Assembly: GCA_963969495.1 (NCBI GenBank) | Contig: OZ018321.1 | Location: 68,771,035-68,835,034 of the forward strand | Direction of reading: 5' to 3' | From: Ceratothoa steindachneri | Lineage: Eukaryota > Arthropoda > Malacostraca > Isopoda > Cymothoidae | Length of the DNA: 64,000 nucleotides | In this document: one piece after another, positions 35,200 through 47,859 of the stretch | Numbering within the stretch: position 1 is the first letter of the stretch | Layout: every line of letters begins with the position of its first letter | Program-made: the position numbers and the translations under genes | Notes under the pieces: model-generated | Told to the model about the DNA's origin: nothing | The model's input: only the letters and a program-made list of their open reading frames with translations | Database searches by the model: none

Positions 35200-36080
35200 T
35201 CAAAGTATCTATATTTGTTAACTAATAGTCAATAGCATTTTGCTTAATGGCACTCCTCAAACGATTATTATAGTTTTTGCCTAGATTCTACAAAAGTTGG
35301 GATGATATTTTCTTGCAGCATTAAATTTCCTATAGGATTGAGGTCTAGTGATTATAATGAAAATTACAAATGTCTCATTTTAAGCTTCTTTTAACCAGGT
35401 AGAAGGAAACTTCGATGTGTGGGTTGGCTTTGGCCTTGTGTTGAAAGGCTCATTTTCCTTCTAGTCATTTTTGCGAGCATCCCTTGTCAGATAATTTTTC
35501 CGTAGTATTTATTCATCGTTCAGTAGATTCGATCAAGTGTGACAACTAAGTTGAGAGAAACTGTCCCATAACATAATATACGAGTATCTACTAAATCAAT
35601 ACTTTAAGTGAGAATGATTTTTTTCGAAGATACCTGAAATATTTCTCTAAGTGATTGTTAGCGTTCTACAGACGGGCTTCCAGGTGAATGTTTTTCTCAA
35701 TAAAGGTGTCTTCCTCGGACGACGTTCATGCAATTTCGTTTCATCCTATATATTGGAAATTTGGTTTAAACTAATATAAATGTTCTCCTCTCTTACTGGT
35801 CGTGCATATCCCTTCTAGTCATCGTTAGGTTATAATTAACAGATCTAAGGAGCCTACGAACCGGGATTAGTTGAATTCTTCTAGGCATACCGGAACGAGA
35901 GAAAGTGGCAGTTGTTTCTATTTGCTGAAACTTTCCTATCTCTGATGTTGATTTAGGGACATTTATGTAGTTCTTCAGAAATCTTCTTGTAGGTCATCTT
36001 AGTTTTGAATTTGCTAATTATTCCTGATTTGGTGACAAAAGACGGTTCACTACCTTTCGAGATGAATAGGAATTTTAAGG
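35200..36080 (-). pseudogene. Tc1-like transposase, near full-length relic
   Basis: The minus strand, read from high to low coordinates with frame changes, gives the Tc1 order: helix-turn-helix KTKMTYKKISEELHKC (about 35990), then RSGMPRRIQLIPVRRLLRSV and NYNLTMTRRDMHD (about 35900-35800), ERRPRKTPLLRK (about 35720), a PKPTHTSKF and LKEAKMRH-like segment (about 35430-35370), and SLDLNPIGNLM (about 35345). The last motif is normally SPDLNPIENLW, whose Glu completes DD34E; here it reads Gly, so the catalytic triad is broken. Length is close to the ~340 codons usual for Tc1. No terminal repeats were identified. Confidence 0.75.
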
Positions 36081-36848
36081 TGTTGTTAGAACGTGCTAGG
36101 CTATTCGTAACTAGTCCAAACTATAAAGAGGAGGAGAGAGAAACTACTTGTGTAATTTAGAAAGTTAGTCGTAATTTAAACAACATAAATTAAACAGATT
36201 GATGTGAACATGATATCGTATGAATAATAATATTTGGTGAGCAAAATATTCTGAAAGATGGAGTCGATGTAGGCGAGAGCAGACTCGGCACGACTCCAAG
36301 AGCTCCTACTTATTCAGAGGAGATAATTGCGATTCCCTGTCGGTGACAAGTACGCCCCTTGTCGCTGATTAGTCTTGTCGATTATGCCCTCATAAGGAAA
36401 AGAGGACGTTGATGCGCAAGAGGAAATAGCCGAACACTTGTTGCCTTACTTATTTAAATACTAAGTCACGTGTTAATGAAATTTCACGCGTTATATTCCA
36501 CATCATTTAAAGTAAAAAAACTCCCGAGGGCAAATCTAGAGGAAAGTTTGTAATGATAGTGATAGTAAAAATGTGTAGAAGTCATATAGCTGCTGAACTT
36601 TCGGCAGGTACTGTGGCCAGGAGGGCAAACTGCGGGCATTGGGGCCGAGATTGCCTAAAATCTTCGAGGTGTCAGCCGCCCTAGGTTGCTTACAGCACAC
36701 CTGCTACCGTCAAGCACTAATTAAGAGGACCATAAGAAGATTACAAAAGAATTGATTGGGGAGTTAAGTAGCAACAGGATCTTAATGTTTAATACCGAGT
36801 AAAGTTATCATAGATTAATTAAATCCTCTCGATTGGAGGCAACATCTA

Positions 36849-37550
36849 TACAGTCATGACCAAAAGTATTGAGACTAACATATATTTATATGTTTTGATT
36901 CGTTTTTAAAATTTATGTGATAAGAATCATTATTCTAATATTTAAAATCTTTGGAGGTGTATTAAAAAGTAAAGATTTGTAAATGATAAAAAAAGAAACA
37001 GTGCCTTTCTTCGCTGAATCAAAAATCACCTTCTGGTTCTGTTTTATTGGAGCTGAGTTTCAGTCCCTAGAACTTTGCTTTTCGATCAAAGGGGTAAAAT
37101 GATGACAAATATGGGATAAATGAATAATTGTGTGTATTTATAATCTATTTTCTTATAATTTTTTAAAAAATAAATGTTTGATTTTTTCAACCCCATAAAG
37201 GGTTCTTTGCAAACAATAACGTGCAATCATTGTTGCTCTGCAACAAAGTGGACAATGCAACGAGGAAAACCATCTTCAAGATCATTAATGACTGATTACA
37301 CTCCTGTGAAGAAGTCTTCTGGAAACCCAAGAGATTCAAATGAACAGAAAGATGCCTTCTGGTAAGGTTCCAGTTCAAGGATCTGGTTGCACTAGTGCCA
37401 AGCTTGTTAATGATTGGAAAGAGGCAGGTGTGAACGCAACAACGCGCATAGCTAGGCGGAGACCTTTCGACAAAGGTCTCAAGTCAAGAAGGGCAACAAA
37501 GAAGCCAATTCTCACCAAGAAGAACCTTACGGATTGGCTTACCTAGCGAC
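36849..37550 (+). pseudogene. Tc1-like element, 5' end and N-terminal transposase part
   Basis: A TA dinucleotide is followed by CAGTCATGACCAAAAGTATT at 36851, the well-known start of Tc1/mariner terminal inverted repeats. About 490 bp on, a frame (37340-37546) reads SAKLVNDWKEAGVNATTRIA then GLKSRRATKKPILTKKNL, the DNA-binding linker of Tc1 transposases. It stops before the catalytic domain, which is missing. The wording differs from the minus-strand Tc1 at 35200, so two Tc1 families are present. Confidence 0.75.
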
Positions 37551-37789
37551 TTTTAATACATATTTAGCAAGTGAGCACAATGTTAGCCGATTGGTTTAAG
37601 AAATAGTGAAAAGTGGGCGATAATAAGAAAAAGGTGAGAAAACCCGGCTTAAATAATAGCATATGAATACTAGGATGAAATATATACGAAAATAATTGTT
37701 TCTTCTCGTTATTCAGTACAGGAGTGATATATTTTAAAACGCAGCGGCGAAGAGGTTTCCAACAGTTTGTACATTATAGAAAATTAGAT

Positions 37790-38120
37790 AAATGCAGGTT
37801 GTAAAGTTTTTTATTTTCAAATGAATAAATACAAATAATTATTAATGCCCAAAACATTCAATAAGAATGATCAAAATAGAAAATTTTACAGAACAGGTAA
37901 CATAAGCAACATATAAGAGATAAGCTGACGGGAATCAGCGCCCCGTCCGACCCTAGCTTAGCTTCTTCTTCTTCTTTCTGACAGCCTGTGTTTTTACCCT
38001 ACGTCCAGACTCCACAACTTTCTCAAGTCGGTCTCTAATTGCACAGGGAAGTCGCTGTGCAGCTTCCTCTGACCCAACTATCCTGGATCGGGGCTGCGAG
38101 TTTTTAACAACCTGCGTCAT
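37790..38120 (-). CDS. Hypothetical 55-aa basic protein or 3' terminal exon with poly(A) signal
   Basis: A clean minus-strand frame runs from ATG at 38118-38120 to TAG at 37953-37955. It contains SEEAAQRLPCAIRDRLEKVV, an amphipathic stretch, and ends in the basic tail RKKKKKLS. About 140 bp after the stop, AATAAA lies on the minus strand at 37810-37815. ATGACGCAG just inside the start could instead be a splice acceptor, making this a last exon, although the tract before it is purine-rich. I recognise no family. It is the only frame here with a tidy stop-to-poly(A) layout and no transposon wording, but it is short and could be chance. Confidence 0.35.
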
Positions 38121-38129
38121 CCACACCCA

Positions 38130-38734
38130 CACCTTCCTCCTTTATTTCTCCCTTCAAAGTCTCTAGATTTGACGCGATGCAAAAGGAGGGAGGAGTGGCC
38201 TTAAATGGCGGAAGCTAGTTTTGCCGGCCCCATGCTCACTCCTCGCAGAGCGGAACACTACGTGGGGATGATTAGCGTATGCATCCCGTGGCATAAATAG
38301 GGTTACCATGCCAAACGATGATAAAAAAATACAAGTACTCTCCCTCTACATTCTCATCTAACATCGTCTCAACCACCCTCGGGCAACTTCACAGGGGATC
38401 ATCAAAGCTACTTCTACTGGAGAGGAGGCTTACTCCTCTCATATGCCTACACGTGTACGGGCCTCCCCCTAATCCTATTGTCTGAACTCGCCTTTGGGCG
38501 ACTTAGTTTTTACAGTGGCAGTCACCCTTTGCTTTCCAAGGCGACTGCTAAGGAAGCAGGCAAGCATCCCATAACTGACCTCTCCCCATGGGAGCAGCAC
38601 GATAGGACCAGCCCCTTAAGCGGCGAGGAAAGCCAGGACCCGCCCGGATAATGAGCTTACAGGGGGTCACCTTACGTCCCCGCCTCTCTTCCTCAAAGGA
38701 TGCCGGTTTGCTGGCAAGAGATGAGATGACCAAA
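38130..38734. other. GC-richer interval without an assignable gene
   Basis: More GC than its surroundings. Minus-strand frames at 38548-38968 overlap the tandem repeat that follows and show no domain. Possibly the outer leader of LINE alpha copy C. Confidence 0.3.
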
Positions 38735-38975
38735 GGTAGCTCGAATGGGACCTGTGATGTGTTGGGAACGAGGATTATGAGCATATGGAGGCCTCCCATC
38801 GGATAGACATGCTCCCTGAGGTGACCCAGACACAGAGGGGTCATAAAGGAACCTCAAATAGGACTTGTGATGTCTTCGGAGAGGAGGGTGGTATAACCAT
38901 ATTGAGTCCCATCCCCCCTCAGATAGACATGTTTCCTGAGGTAACCCAGCCCAAGACGGTAGGATCATTCATGGG
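38735..38975 (+). repeat. ~113-bp tandem duplication before LINE alpha copy C
   Basis: GGACCTGTGATGT at 38748 and GGACTTGTGATGT at 38861 start two parallel stretches. Each is followed by TCGGATAGACATG or CAGATAGACATG, then CCTGAGGTGACCCAG or CCTGAGGTAACCCAG. The period is about 113 bp and the second copy is diverged. It sits just upstream of the LINE leader, where promoter-like tandem monomers occur in some LINEs. Confidence 0.6.
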
Positions 38976-38979
38976 ATCG

Positions 38980-40520
38980 AATCCAGGCTAAGTACCATGC
39001 GCAGAACCCGTGTCCGCCCTATGCAAGTTCTTTCTCGGTCGTCTCGGGACCCCGAGGACTCACAAGGAGAGTATGGAACTTCGCAACCCCGGCTTGTACT
39101 CCTGTAACAGGCAAGACTTGATCCATTTCGGAGAAGGATCTTGCAGAGGCTAGCCTATCTGGCCTAGAAGCTTCCACCGGTAGAGAAGAGAAGCGATTTT
39201 ATATTCTAACATCCTCTCCTAAGAAAAAAATGTGAATAGGAAAAGGAACCAAATGGTTCGGGGCTCCTCTTTCCCCGTGGGAGCCGCGGGGGACAGAGGG
39301 AGCCGCTGCCGTTCGTCAAGCGTACAAGCGAAGAATGACACATCCGTCACAGAACTCCCTCGCGTGGGGAGTCCCTGACAATGACCAATAGTGCAAGTGC
39401 GTCGAGCAGAGATCCGTTTACCCTGTGGTGCCTCATTTAGAGGTAACTTCGCGTTTTCGAGGCCGCAGGCTTCGAACGGTTGCTCATTATTCGCTCGACT
39501 GATGGAAGCATATTGGCTAAGGGCAACATGATCAATCATTGAAGAGTGTGAGGCATCGTGATTCGTAGAGAGCCAAGGTGACCAGTTTCTAGGAGGGTAG
39601 GCTTCTGGCGAATGCTTCGAATCCCTCAAAGGTAGCTATGTTATTGCCCTTCGGACATTGATGGCACGCCGTGAGTATGACGCTGTACTCTACCATAAAC
39701 TTTGTGAAATGCGGAGTTTATGCGAGGTAACTCATGGACTACTCCAGAGATGGCATTACCTTAGGAGCTTGCCGACCGTGGGGCGGTCAAGGTCGAACGT
39801 GTGATGACAAAACAGGGAGAGGCTACGAGAACCAGCCTTACACTCTTCGTCACGTCTGACTGTGAAAATCTCCCTAAGTTGGTGCGTGCCGGTTGGTATC
39901 GCTACCGCGTGAAGGAATTTGTGCCACTGCCGTGGAAGTGCTATTACTGTCACCGTTTTGGCTATTCGAGTCGCTCTTGTAGACTCGCAATTTCGTGGTT
40001 ACCAAAAGGCTGTGTAGCTTGCTCTAAGGCCGCACATAATAATTCCAAATAGTGCTGGCCAAGTGTTTCAATTGCGGAAAGCCGTATCTCGCTTCTTCGA
40101 AGAAATTAGGGGAGTATCTCTTTGAGAGAGAAATCTTGGCCTTTGAGGCCCAGGATCGTCTCTCATTTTGTGAGGCTAAGAACTTGGTCCTGGCGTGCCC
40201 GTCTCTGTCTGGGATGTGTTATGCCTCAATGTTAAGAAAGACACCCTCTTGTCCTTGCCTCTACAGGTTTATGAGCACGGTTGCTCACGATCCCTTTCGG
40301 AACCATTCTGCGGGTTCTACCAGGCCTAGCCGTTCTCATGCTAGAGCTAGCGGCAAAAAGGGTTCACTCCCAGCCCCGACTAAAACAATGGTTCCCCCTT
40401 CTTTCTACACGTGACCATTTCACGTTAGGCGAAACGGCCGCACCCTTCCATCAAGTGATTAGACTCACAGGAGGCAACACTTCTGAAACTGGTCGTGAGG
40501 CCGTCTTCCGAGGCTACTAA
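38980..40520 (+). pseudogene. LINE family alpha, copy C: leader and ORF1 (gag-like)
   Basis: A leader shared with copy B (ATTTCGGAGAAGGATCTTGC at about 39128) is followed by ORF1. Frame 39801-40052 reads WYRYRVKEFVPLPWKCYYCH then RFGYSSRSCR and CVACSKAAHNNS; the next frame from 40052 opens KCFNCGKPY. These are the three successive zinc knuckles of jockey-type ORF1 proteins, which bind the element RNA. FEREILAFEAQDRLSFCEAK follows, the family tail. One frameshift at the junction (about 40050) separates the knuckles. The C-terminal Ser/Pro-rich part is broken. This is the best-preserved ORF1 in the window. Confidence 0.85.
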
Positions 40521-43500
40521 AGATGCTTACCAAAAGGAGGACAACAACAAAGCAGCTTTGGGTCCCTTGCATAGTCCTAGTTGTAGATGGAGTGTCTCGG
40601 AGACGGTGGATGCTCCAAAAGAGGGACTTTGGCATCCAAAGCTTACAACTAAGGTTTCAAGACGGAGTGAGGAAAAGACTCGTCTGGTGAGCCCAACCTC
40701 CCCCAATTAGCCCTCGAGGGCGAATTAACCTGTCGCGCAATGTCCGGCCAACAGCGACTAGAGTTCTGCTTACGGCAAGCGAAAGGCAATTCCCGTGAGT
40801 GTGTTCTCTTCCTAGAGGGACCCTGCATCTCTTCCGAGCTACACCTGGAGGGAATATTCATACAATAGAATTGTCTAGGACTCTGGGCCAAATAGGGGGA
40901 GCTGCAGAGTGTCGTCTCCTCCCATTCTTGCCTTAGCTAACCTTTTGCAGGAAACCATGCTGGACGTGTGCCCTCTGCCCAACCTCCCGGAGCATACGAG
41001 TTTTAGGACCCAGCTATCAGGGGATGGGTCCGGTCAGGAGGATAAACGATTTACACCCGGCGTGATGTCTCAGTTCTTCTCTTTGCTTTAGATACCTCCT
41101 TCCAGGCAGTTTCGGCGCAGCTGCACCTGCATATGAGGTATACTGTAATTTCCGCGTACATTCCACTGCGCGCATTCTACAATTGGGACCATCTCCGCGT
41201 CGTGACATAGATGCCGAGGCCCTTTCTCTCGCTCTCAGATTTGAACGGTGGAATGCCCTCTAGGAACACTACTCTATTAATTCCAATGGTGATGTCATTC
41301 CCTACCTAATCGACGATGTGATGGGTGTCCTAAATGTGGGTCAGTTTTAGTATCATTGCCTGAGAACCACTTCCTGCCTCGATGTATCTCCTTAGATGCA
41401 CAGCCTGATTTGGGGTGAGGAGTGGTCGATGACCTCCATGGTAATGCTCACTTTCCAAATTCTAATATCATCTTCTGTGCTGCTGCTTCCCGAGAGACGG
41501 CCCCGGTGTTCCGCATTTTAGAAAATTAATGATTTCTCTAACTCAGTCGATGAATTTGGGTCTGTAGATGAGACCGTTAAGTTCTTCTCCGGCAACCTCA
41601 TCGCCGCTAGCCTAACTATTATTACTATAACGTGTGGCCGTTTTGCACGCCGACCACTCACGTAGTGGTCAACCGAGTGTAAGACAGCTCCAATAACGAA
41701 GCGTCAGGCCTACATGCGCTACAAGCGCTGCCCGAAAGACTTCACTGTCGTTGAATTTCGTTAGGCTAGGGATAGGTTTCTGTATATTTTGAAGCACGCT
41801 CCTGGCTCTTTTTGGCTGGCATACGTGATGTGTGGAAGCGATTTAAAAGGAGTCGGGGTAAATTCTCGCAGGACCCTCCACCCGTTCTCTAGGAGAATGC
41901 GACCGCTAACTTGGACCCCCACATCCCTGGCAGAATCGTTCGCAAACACTTCCTCCACATTCTCTAGCCGGGATATTCCTCCGCCAGCATATAATCCGCG
42001 TCGTAATGTCGCAGAAGGACGCCAACTGGACATTACGTCTAAGAGGCGGAGAACTCTTCAATGACAGTTTTACTTTGAGTGAGTTGTATTCCGCTCTAGA
42101 TTCGTGCGCAGACACCGCTCCTGGTCCAGAGGATGTCCTGTACGCCATGGTTCGACACCTTGTTGAGCGAGGCATGGCATTTCTGTTAGAATTGTTCAAC
42201 AGGATCTAGGTATCCTCCAAGGTTTCTGTGCGGGTTTTTGCAAACCGGGGAGAGATCATTCTAACTCGGCTGGTTTCCGCCCAATCTCTCTAACCTCCTG
42301 CGTGTGCAAGTTGATGTAGAAATTGGTAAATGTTAGATGGGCCATTTAAATAATAGACACCAGAGACCATCTGTCTTCTGCTCAGTGCGGCCTCTCCAAT
42401 TTCAATCCACGTCGGATACTCTGCTCCGACTAGAAAATGCCGACTACGAGGCCTTCCTTCGTAGACAACAATACGCCACGGTGTTCTTCCATCTGGAGAA
42501 GACCTATGATACGGCAGGGTGATACGGTATCATGGGGATTCTCCATACGATGGGAAATACGGGACGCCTCGCTAGCTTTTTATCTGAATTTCTCGAGATC
42601 GTCTATTCTGCGGACAGGGAGAGGGGGGGGGGGGAGCCCTCTCCGGCCATTATAGCAGAAAAAGGGAAATTCCCACAGGGAAGTGTCCTCAGTGTCACAC
42701 TCTTCTCTGAGCAAGAACGACATCACATCAGTCACACTGGAAGATTTTATCGCTACGCTCTACGTGGAGGAAAATTCAATCTCTTCCGGTGTGGCGGAAG
42801 CTTTGGATCTTCGACTCAAACAGGCATTGAACCGCATCTCTCGCTATGCCTAAGCGCACTGCTCCAGTGTTCCTTGCCCAAGATTAAAATGTTGCACACT
42901 TTAATCCATCAAAGGGTCCACCCGGACCAAGACTTGTTTGTAAATGAGGTTTGCCTGGAAGTGATAGACTCACACCATTTCCTTGTTGTTGCATTTCACC
43001 GACGCCTTACTTGGCATTCTCGTATTCTCAACCTTAGGATCTCTTGTACACAAACCATTGATATTCTTCGTTCCAAGAGATTCACGGACTGGGTGTCTTC
43101 CACATTTCCACCATCTAGAGCATATTTGTCGATGCTGGGGATATTCCACTTGCTCTGCGCCGTGCATAGTGCATTATTCGCATGTAGGCGCGAGACAGGC
43201 ACCTCCCTTAATGGCCATTAGCTCTCACTGCATCCGCAGCTGATCTCGATGGTGCCCATGTCGCTCAGAGACGCCAGTCATACACTGTTTGGGTTTAGGG
43301 CTAGGAAACTGCGTCGAGAGCAAAGTCTATTTTTAGGGGCCGTGGCGCCCTGTTTCTGCCAAAAAAGCCGCCCTGGATTATAACACATTTGGCTATTTGT
43401 CGCCATGCCTCTGGTTCAAAATCATCTATAGCACCTGGAGTATTTCTTTCGGCCTTTTTAGAACATACTTCCTGTCATGCTTAAACCATGCCAGTGTATA

Positions 43501-44490
43501 CGGATAGATCCAACTCCCAAGAGGGGTTGGTTTCTTCACCGTATCCCTTCTGTTTGAAGTCAGTGGTATTCTGCCAGGTGCTGCGTCTGTCTTTACGGCA
43601 GACTTGGTTTCAATACACCGCTCGGTACGCAAGATAACGCAACGTTCCCGGTTTTGACACCGGATCGTAATTTATAGCGACACACAATGCGCCCTGAGTG
43701 CTCTAGTGTCATTGGAATCTCCGCATCCCCTGGTTCGTGATATTCGTCACGCCAGGGCTTTGGCGAGGCAGGCGACTTTTGCGATTATCTTCTGCTGCAT
43801 TCCGGGACATGTAGGAATTGCGGAGAATGAGCGCGCCGATGAGGGCACCAAAGATTCGCGAGGACTGGCCGACCAGAGCAGCGTTTTTCTCTTCCTAACA
43901 CCGAGTACATGGAAGAAAGAGGGACCAAGAAAATGAGAGACGGTGGAGGGGAACTTAAATTTGAGTTATGTTGAAAGGGAAAGTTTCCATGGACCTACCC
44001 CTGAATGCCCCGCTGGCTTCAGATTTCTTCCTGTCGTCTTCGATTTGGATACATGCGGGACGCACCACCATTTGATTGAGCGCTCGCCTGCGCGTTATTG
44101 TGGAGACTGCGTTGTCCATAAGGCTGTTCGGCACATTTCCTATGAATGTCCCAGTATCATTGAACTTCTCACACGTTATCTATCCCGGTACCGTAACGAG
44201 CGGGGTCGCTAATCTTCGCTCCTTTTACTTGGGAGTAGGTATTCCACACTGACTCGAGGACTTTCCGACTTTTTGGCATAGGCTGTCCCTCTACACTTTA
44301 TTTGACATTGGTGTCTTTTTTTGTTGCCTGTTTGTTCCTGCGCCGGGAGTAGGTGGGCCTGACTTTGTTTTATTTTTTGTTTTGTTTTATCATTGTTACA
44401 TATATAGTTATTTATTTTTAATATAGTCTAGTAATAGGTTTTGGTGAGTACAGTGACTTATGCTCCAAGTAGGCAGTCGCCAGAAGGGAT
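40521..44490 (+). pseudogene. LINE family alpha, copy C: ORF2 (endonuclease, RT, RNase H)
   Basis: Endonuclease (about 40780-41480) is weak. The linker at 41690-42000 reads QAYMRYKRCPKDFTVVEFR. RT includes LYSALDSCADTAPGPEDVLY (about 42080-42140), SAGFRPISLTSCVCKLM (42255-42315), VFFHLEKTYDTAG (motif A Asp reads His, about 42480), FPQGSVLSVTLF (about 42670), and LYVEENSISSG where YVDD stood (about 42760). RNase H (about 43470-43880) keeps GVGFFTVS, FTADLVSI, VIYSDTQCALSALVSLESPH and IPGHVGIAENERADEGT. The C-terminal knuckle-like YCGDCVVHKAVRHISYECP lies near 44100-44155. A G12 run (42623-42634) interrupts RT. The 3' end lies near AGGGATAAAAAAGCAAAAG (about 44480). About 5.5 kb with ORF1. Confidence 0.87.
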
Positions 44491-44499
44491 AAAAAAGCA

Positions 44500-45545
44500 A
44501 AAGAAAAAACAGATTAAGCTCTGTGAAAGTTTAAGCAACGCCATACTGATACAGGAAGCTCATTACCGTTTCGAGAGTCCATTTTCAGTGGCGATAGCGT
44601 TTATTCTTTGAGGCATGCTTTACATAAGGATGCGATAGCTACAGAGTGTGATGTTGACTCAGAATACAGTGATGACTACCTTCAGTTGCTCATTGAAGGC
44701 TGCCTGTCGACCTCTTATGGATTCCTTCAAATCATACAAAGAGGTTCTCTAGTGGATTCATATAATGAGACTGAGTGGAATACTCCATCACAATAATATT
44801 GTTGCACGGAACCACTTAATGGTGGGTGCAGACTTGTGATATCAGGCATTGTTCTGCTATAAAATCACATTCTGTGCATTTCTGGAGAAGTCTAGGGATG
44901 ATGGCGGAATGTAATCTCTTAAGATCTCTTAACACTTAACTAAATTCATGGTTCAATAAAAAATTGTAAGACGACCCATCTCTTGACTTTCAGCTCATTA
45001 CTATTACAGAGCGGCCAACCTGTTTCAGTGTTAGAAGTATGCACTCTAAATACCACTGCTCTCCGTTCTTCTGCTGACTCTTACATTGACTAGCACCGAG
45101 AACAGCTGGAAGGTGGACCATAAGACATGTCCAAACTGACGCAGAGTCTAGGTTGTAGTAAGCACATGCCCAAACAGGTCGACGTCGATTCTTTTGAAGG
45201 TTGATGTGCAGCTTCTGACGCGCTTTACATTACCACAGCCCTTTTTCTAGCAGGCTGCGACGAACTCTTCTGAAGGATGCAATAAGCAGGTCTCCCTCTG
45301 CTCCACGCAGGAGAATACCCCGTGTAGCCTGTTAAACTTGGCAGCCGTAAATGCTATATATCCTTCCGGTCTGACAGCAAATTAGGGAAGTCGTGTTAGT
45401 GGGTTGACATAAACTCTAATGGGACCTCAGAAAGTTGTTAGTGAGCTTCCCCATCATTCTACTTTGGCACTAGACTATTTATTAAAATTATTATTATTAT
45501 TTTTATATTTATTTATTTATTTCCGGCAAGGCATGAAATAAGGCA
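44500..45545. other. Interval without an assignable gene
   Basis: A 62-codon plus frame at 44608-44796 (acidic, DSEYSDDYLQLLIEG) shows no known domain. The remainder has no array or inverted repeat. It may contain the upstream part of the hAT fragment that follows, too decayed to read. Confidence 0.35.
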
Positions 45546-45549
45546 TCTG

Positions 45550-45830
45550 GTGCAAATGGGTAAAATTATCCAGCAAAGGTCTAACAAAACTAATTTGGGG
45601 AATACTGACCTCGCTCAAATTGATACAATTCTAAGATTCTTTGAAGGAGATTGTGCTTACGAGACTTCAAATTTTATCTCTGAAATAATAGCCTGTTATA
45701 AATATGCCCCTATTACCTCAATAGATGATCAAAGATAATTTTCGCTGCTTAAAGCCATACTAGCTGGTCGAAGGCATAACCTAACGAATGAAAATTTGAG
45801 CTAGTTATAAGATCTAACCAAACAAAAGTA
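45550..45830 (+). pseudogene. hAT-family C-terminal dimerisation domain
   Basis: The frame opens near 45550 and contains ISEIIACYKYAPITSIDDQR (stop at 45736-45738), then FSLLKAILAGRRHNLTNENL. This is the hAT C-terminal dimerisation wording (KYAPITS-DVERSFS...IL...R...T-ENL). One stop replaces a residue between the two parts, and DVERS reads DDQR. The catalytic domain is not visible upstream. The wording differs from both other hAT relics, so it represents a third family. Confidence 0.75.
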
Positions 45831-45839
45831 AACATAAAA

Positions 45840-47855
45840 GCTGCTTATAATGGACAAGTATAATAGTGAACAAATTTATATAACATTGCAAGGTAAGGAT
45901 TTGTTCTATTCTGTCGTTGTATTTGTTTCAATATTTTATTTGAAGGCAAAAATAAATCCATTTTTCTTATTTTATGTTTTACATATTATGACTATTTGAA
46001 TGTTTTTGAGTGCCTAAACTTCCGGTCATTATTAATAAGCACGACATTTACCTTCATAAAACCTTTTGAAGAGGCATCTTATGATTACACTGTGATATCA
46101 TTTAAGTAAGATTCCTCTTATTTCTTCTCTTGAAATCTTTGGCATCTCAAGACAGAGTATTAATCAACCATTTATAATTACACCTGATTAATGAAGCTCG
46201 GAAACACCTTCCAGACCCTATACCTATATACCACACGAATATCATCTTAACAGAAACAAACAATCACTTTTGATTGTTCTATAGTAATATTGATACTTCT
46301 ATATTAACTCTCCCGAGACTAGAAGCAGAAAAATGAGGCTCTATTTTCGGCGCTGAAATCCAAGGAGGCAATCAGAGCTATGGTTTCTTATGGGACACCA
46401 GTTTTGCCACTTGGTATATTGCCAGGCCTTTTTTGAAAATTCTCCCGAGATAAATTTTCACTCCTGTATCCATGTTGCCCAGTTCCTTGCTTGGTAGAAG
46501 GGAAAAGGAGCAACTCATTAGACTCGTAATTCTATGCATCTTAGATAACGTATTTAAGACGAGTCCATTTTAAAAGAATGTGATTAGCGAATATTTTGGG
46601 TCTATTTAGAACTTTAGCTTGAATTCAGAAATCATTGAGATGCTTCTCTCATAGGTTAACGTTAAATACTTGAAAACTATTAAATATTCAGTTTAGAACA
46701 TGTTAAAAATATTCAGGGTAAACAGATACGATCGGATTATATATCGATCAGCTATGTTTGCATTCACTAAAATCATTACGTTATTTTGATATAAACCTTT
46801 CAAAATTATCGTTGAATGATAAAAGCGTTCAAGTAGTTTATAGAGGTTTACAAATGATTATGTCACTCACGAGTGTTTTTCGATGCTTATGTTAACCTTC
46901 TAGGCACCTGTGTACACGTTATAAACTCTACATCAGAAAATTTATTTTGAATCGAGAAGAATTCCTATTTACCTTAGAACCTTTTCGCTTTTACTGTTAT
47001 GATCTGTTTTTCTCTTCTTACCCTTTGTGCATCTTCCTTTAGGTGACGTAATATTACCTCTTTTTTGCTAGGATTTTGTATTGGCAAGAGAGAGCCTCAG
47101 CTAGGAATCTTTAGCCTCTCAGGAGAAAGATGAATAAAATGCAGGGGAACGCTATAAAATTAGACAAAAAAGGTTGACGGCCCGATAAAAGATGTATTCC
47201 ATACTTTGATCTTTTTTTTGTTTTTTTTTGCTTCTTCTATAACATCTCACTGCAACTTTAAATTAGTGTTGTAAGATGCGGCCATTTGAGTCACTGGTTT
47301 TTCGTGAATCTATTTGGTAATTTTGTAAGAGGTCACAATCTAGTATTTTTGAAGGGTCTTTTGTCTTAATATTTAAGGTTAAAGGGGTTTTAATGGCACT
47401 TACCTTCCTTTAGCCTCACTCTTTTTCAAATCTCTTTTCAGATACTTGTTGACGGATCACGCCTCGTTGGTTTTCCATTTTTTCTAAATGAATCTCTCAA
47501 TCCCAAATTTTATTAAAAAAAACTTGCACGAAAGACGAGAGGAGAATTAATGATAATGAAGGAAAATAAAGATGGTTTCAGTTTTCACAATTATATTCAT
47601 TATAAAAAACTGAGTCTTACGTACGAACTTTAAACTATGACAACAAAGAAAATTGAAGGTGTCTTTCTAATTCCACATTAATTCTCATTTAGCTGCTCTA
47701 CAAGGAGTCTCTATGTTCATCACCATGGAAGCCATATGATATCGGTGGTTGTTTAGCTTTGGTTAGAGAAAAGGCAATGAATGATATCACGGGGAAGGCA
47801 ACTACAAAAGCAAAACTGCCAACAGAAAATGATGTTCCTTAAACAATCTTGGGGA
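45840..47855. other. 2-kb interval without an assignable gene
   Basis: AT-rich on both strands. No frame longer than 60 codons, no array, and no recognised transposon motif. A T-rich run lies near 47210-47230. I see nothing to annotate. Confidence 0.45.
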
Positions 47856-47859
47856 TTTA

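Noticed and set aside
42532..43221. 230-codon open frame starting MGILHTMGN as an intact gene
   Set aside because: It is the out-of-frame and in-frame patchwork of LINE copy C RT, including the G12 run; family words switch frame inside it.
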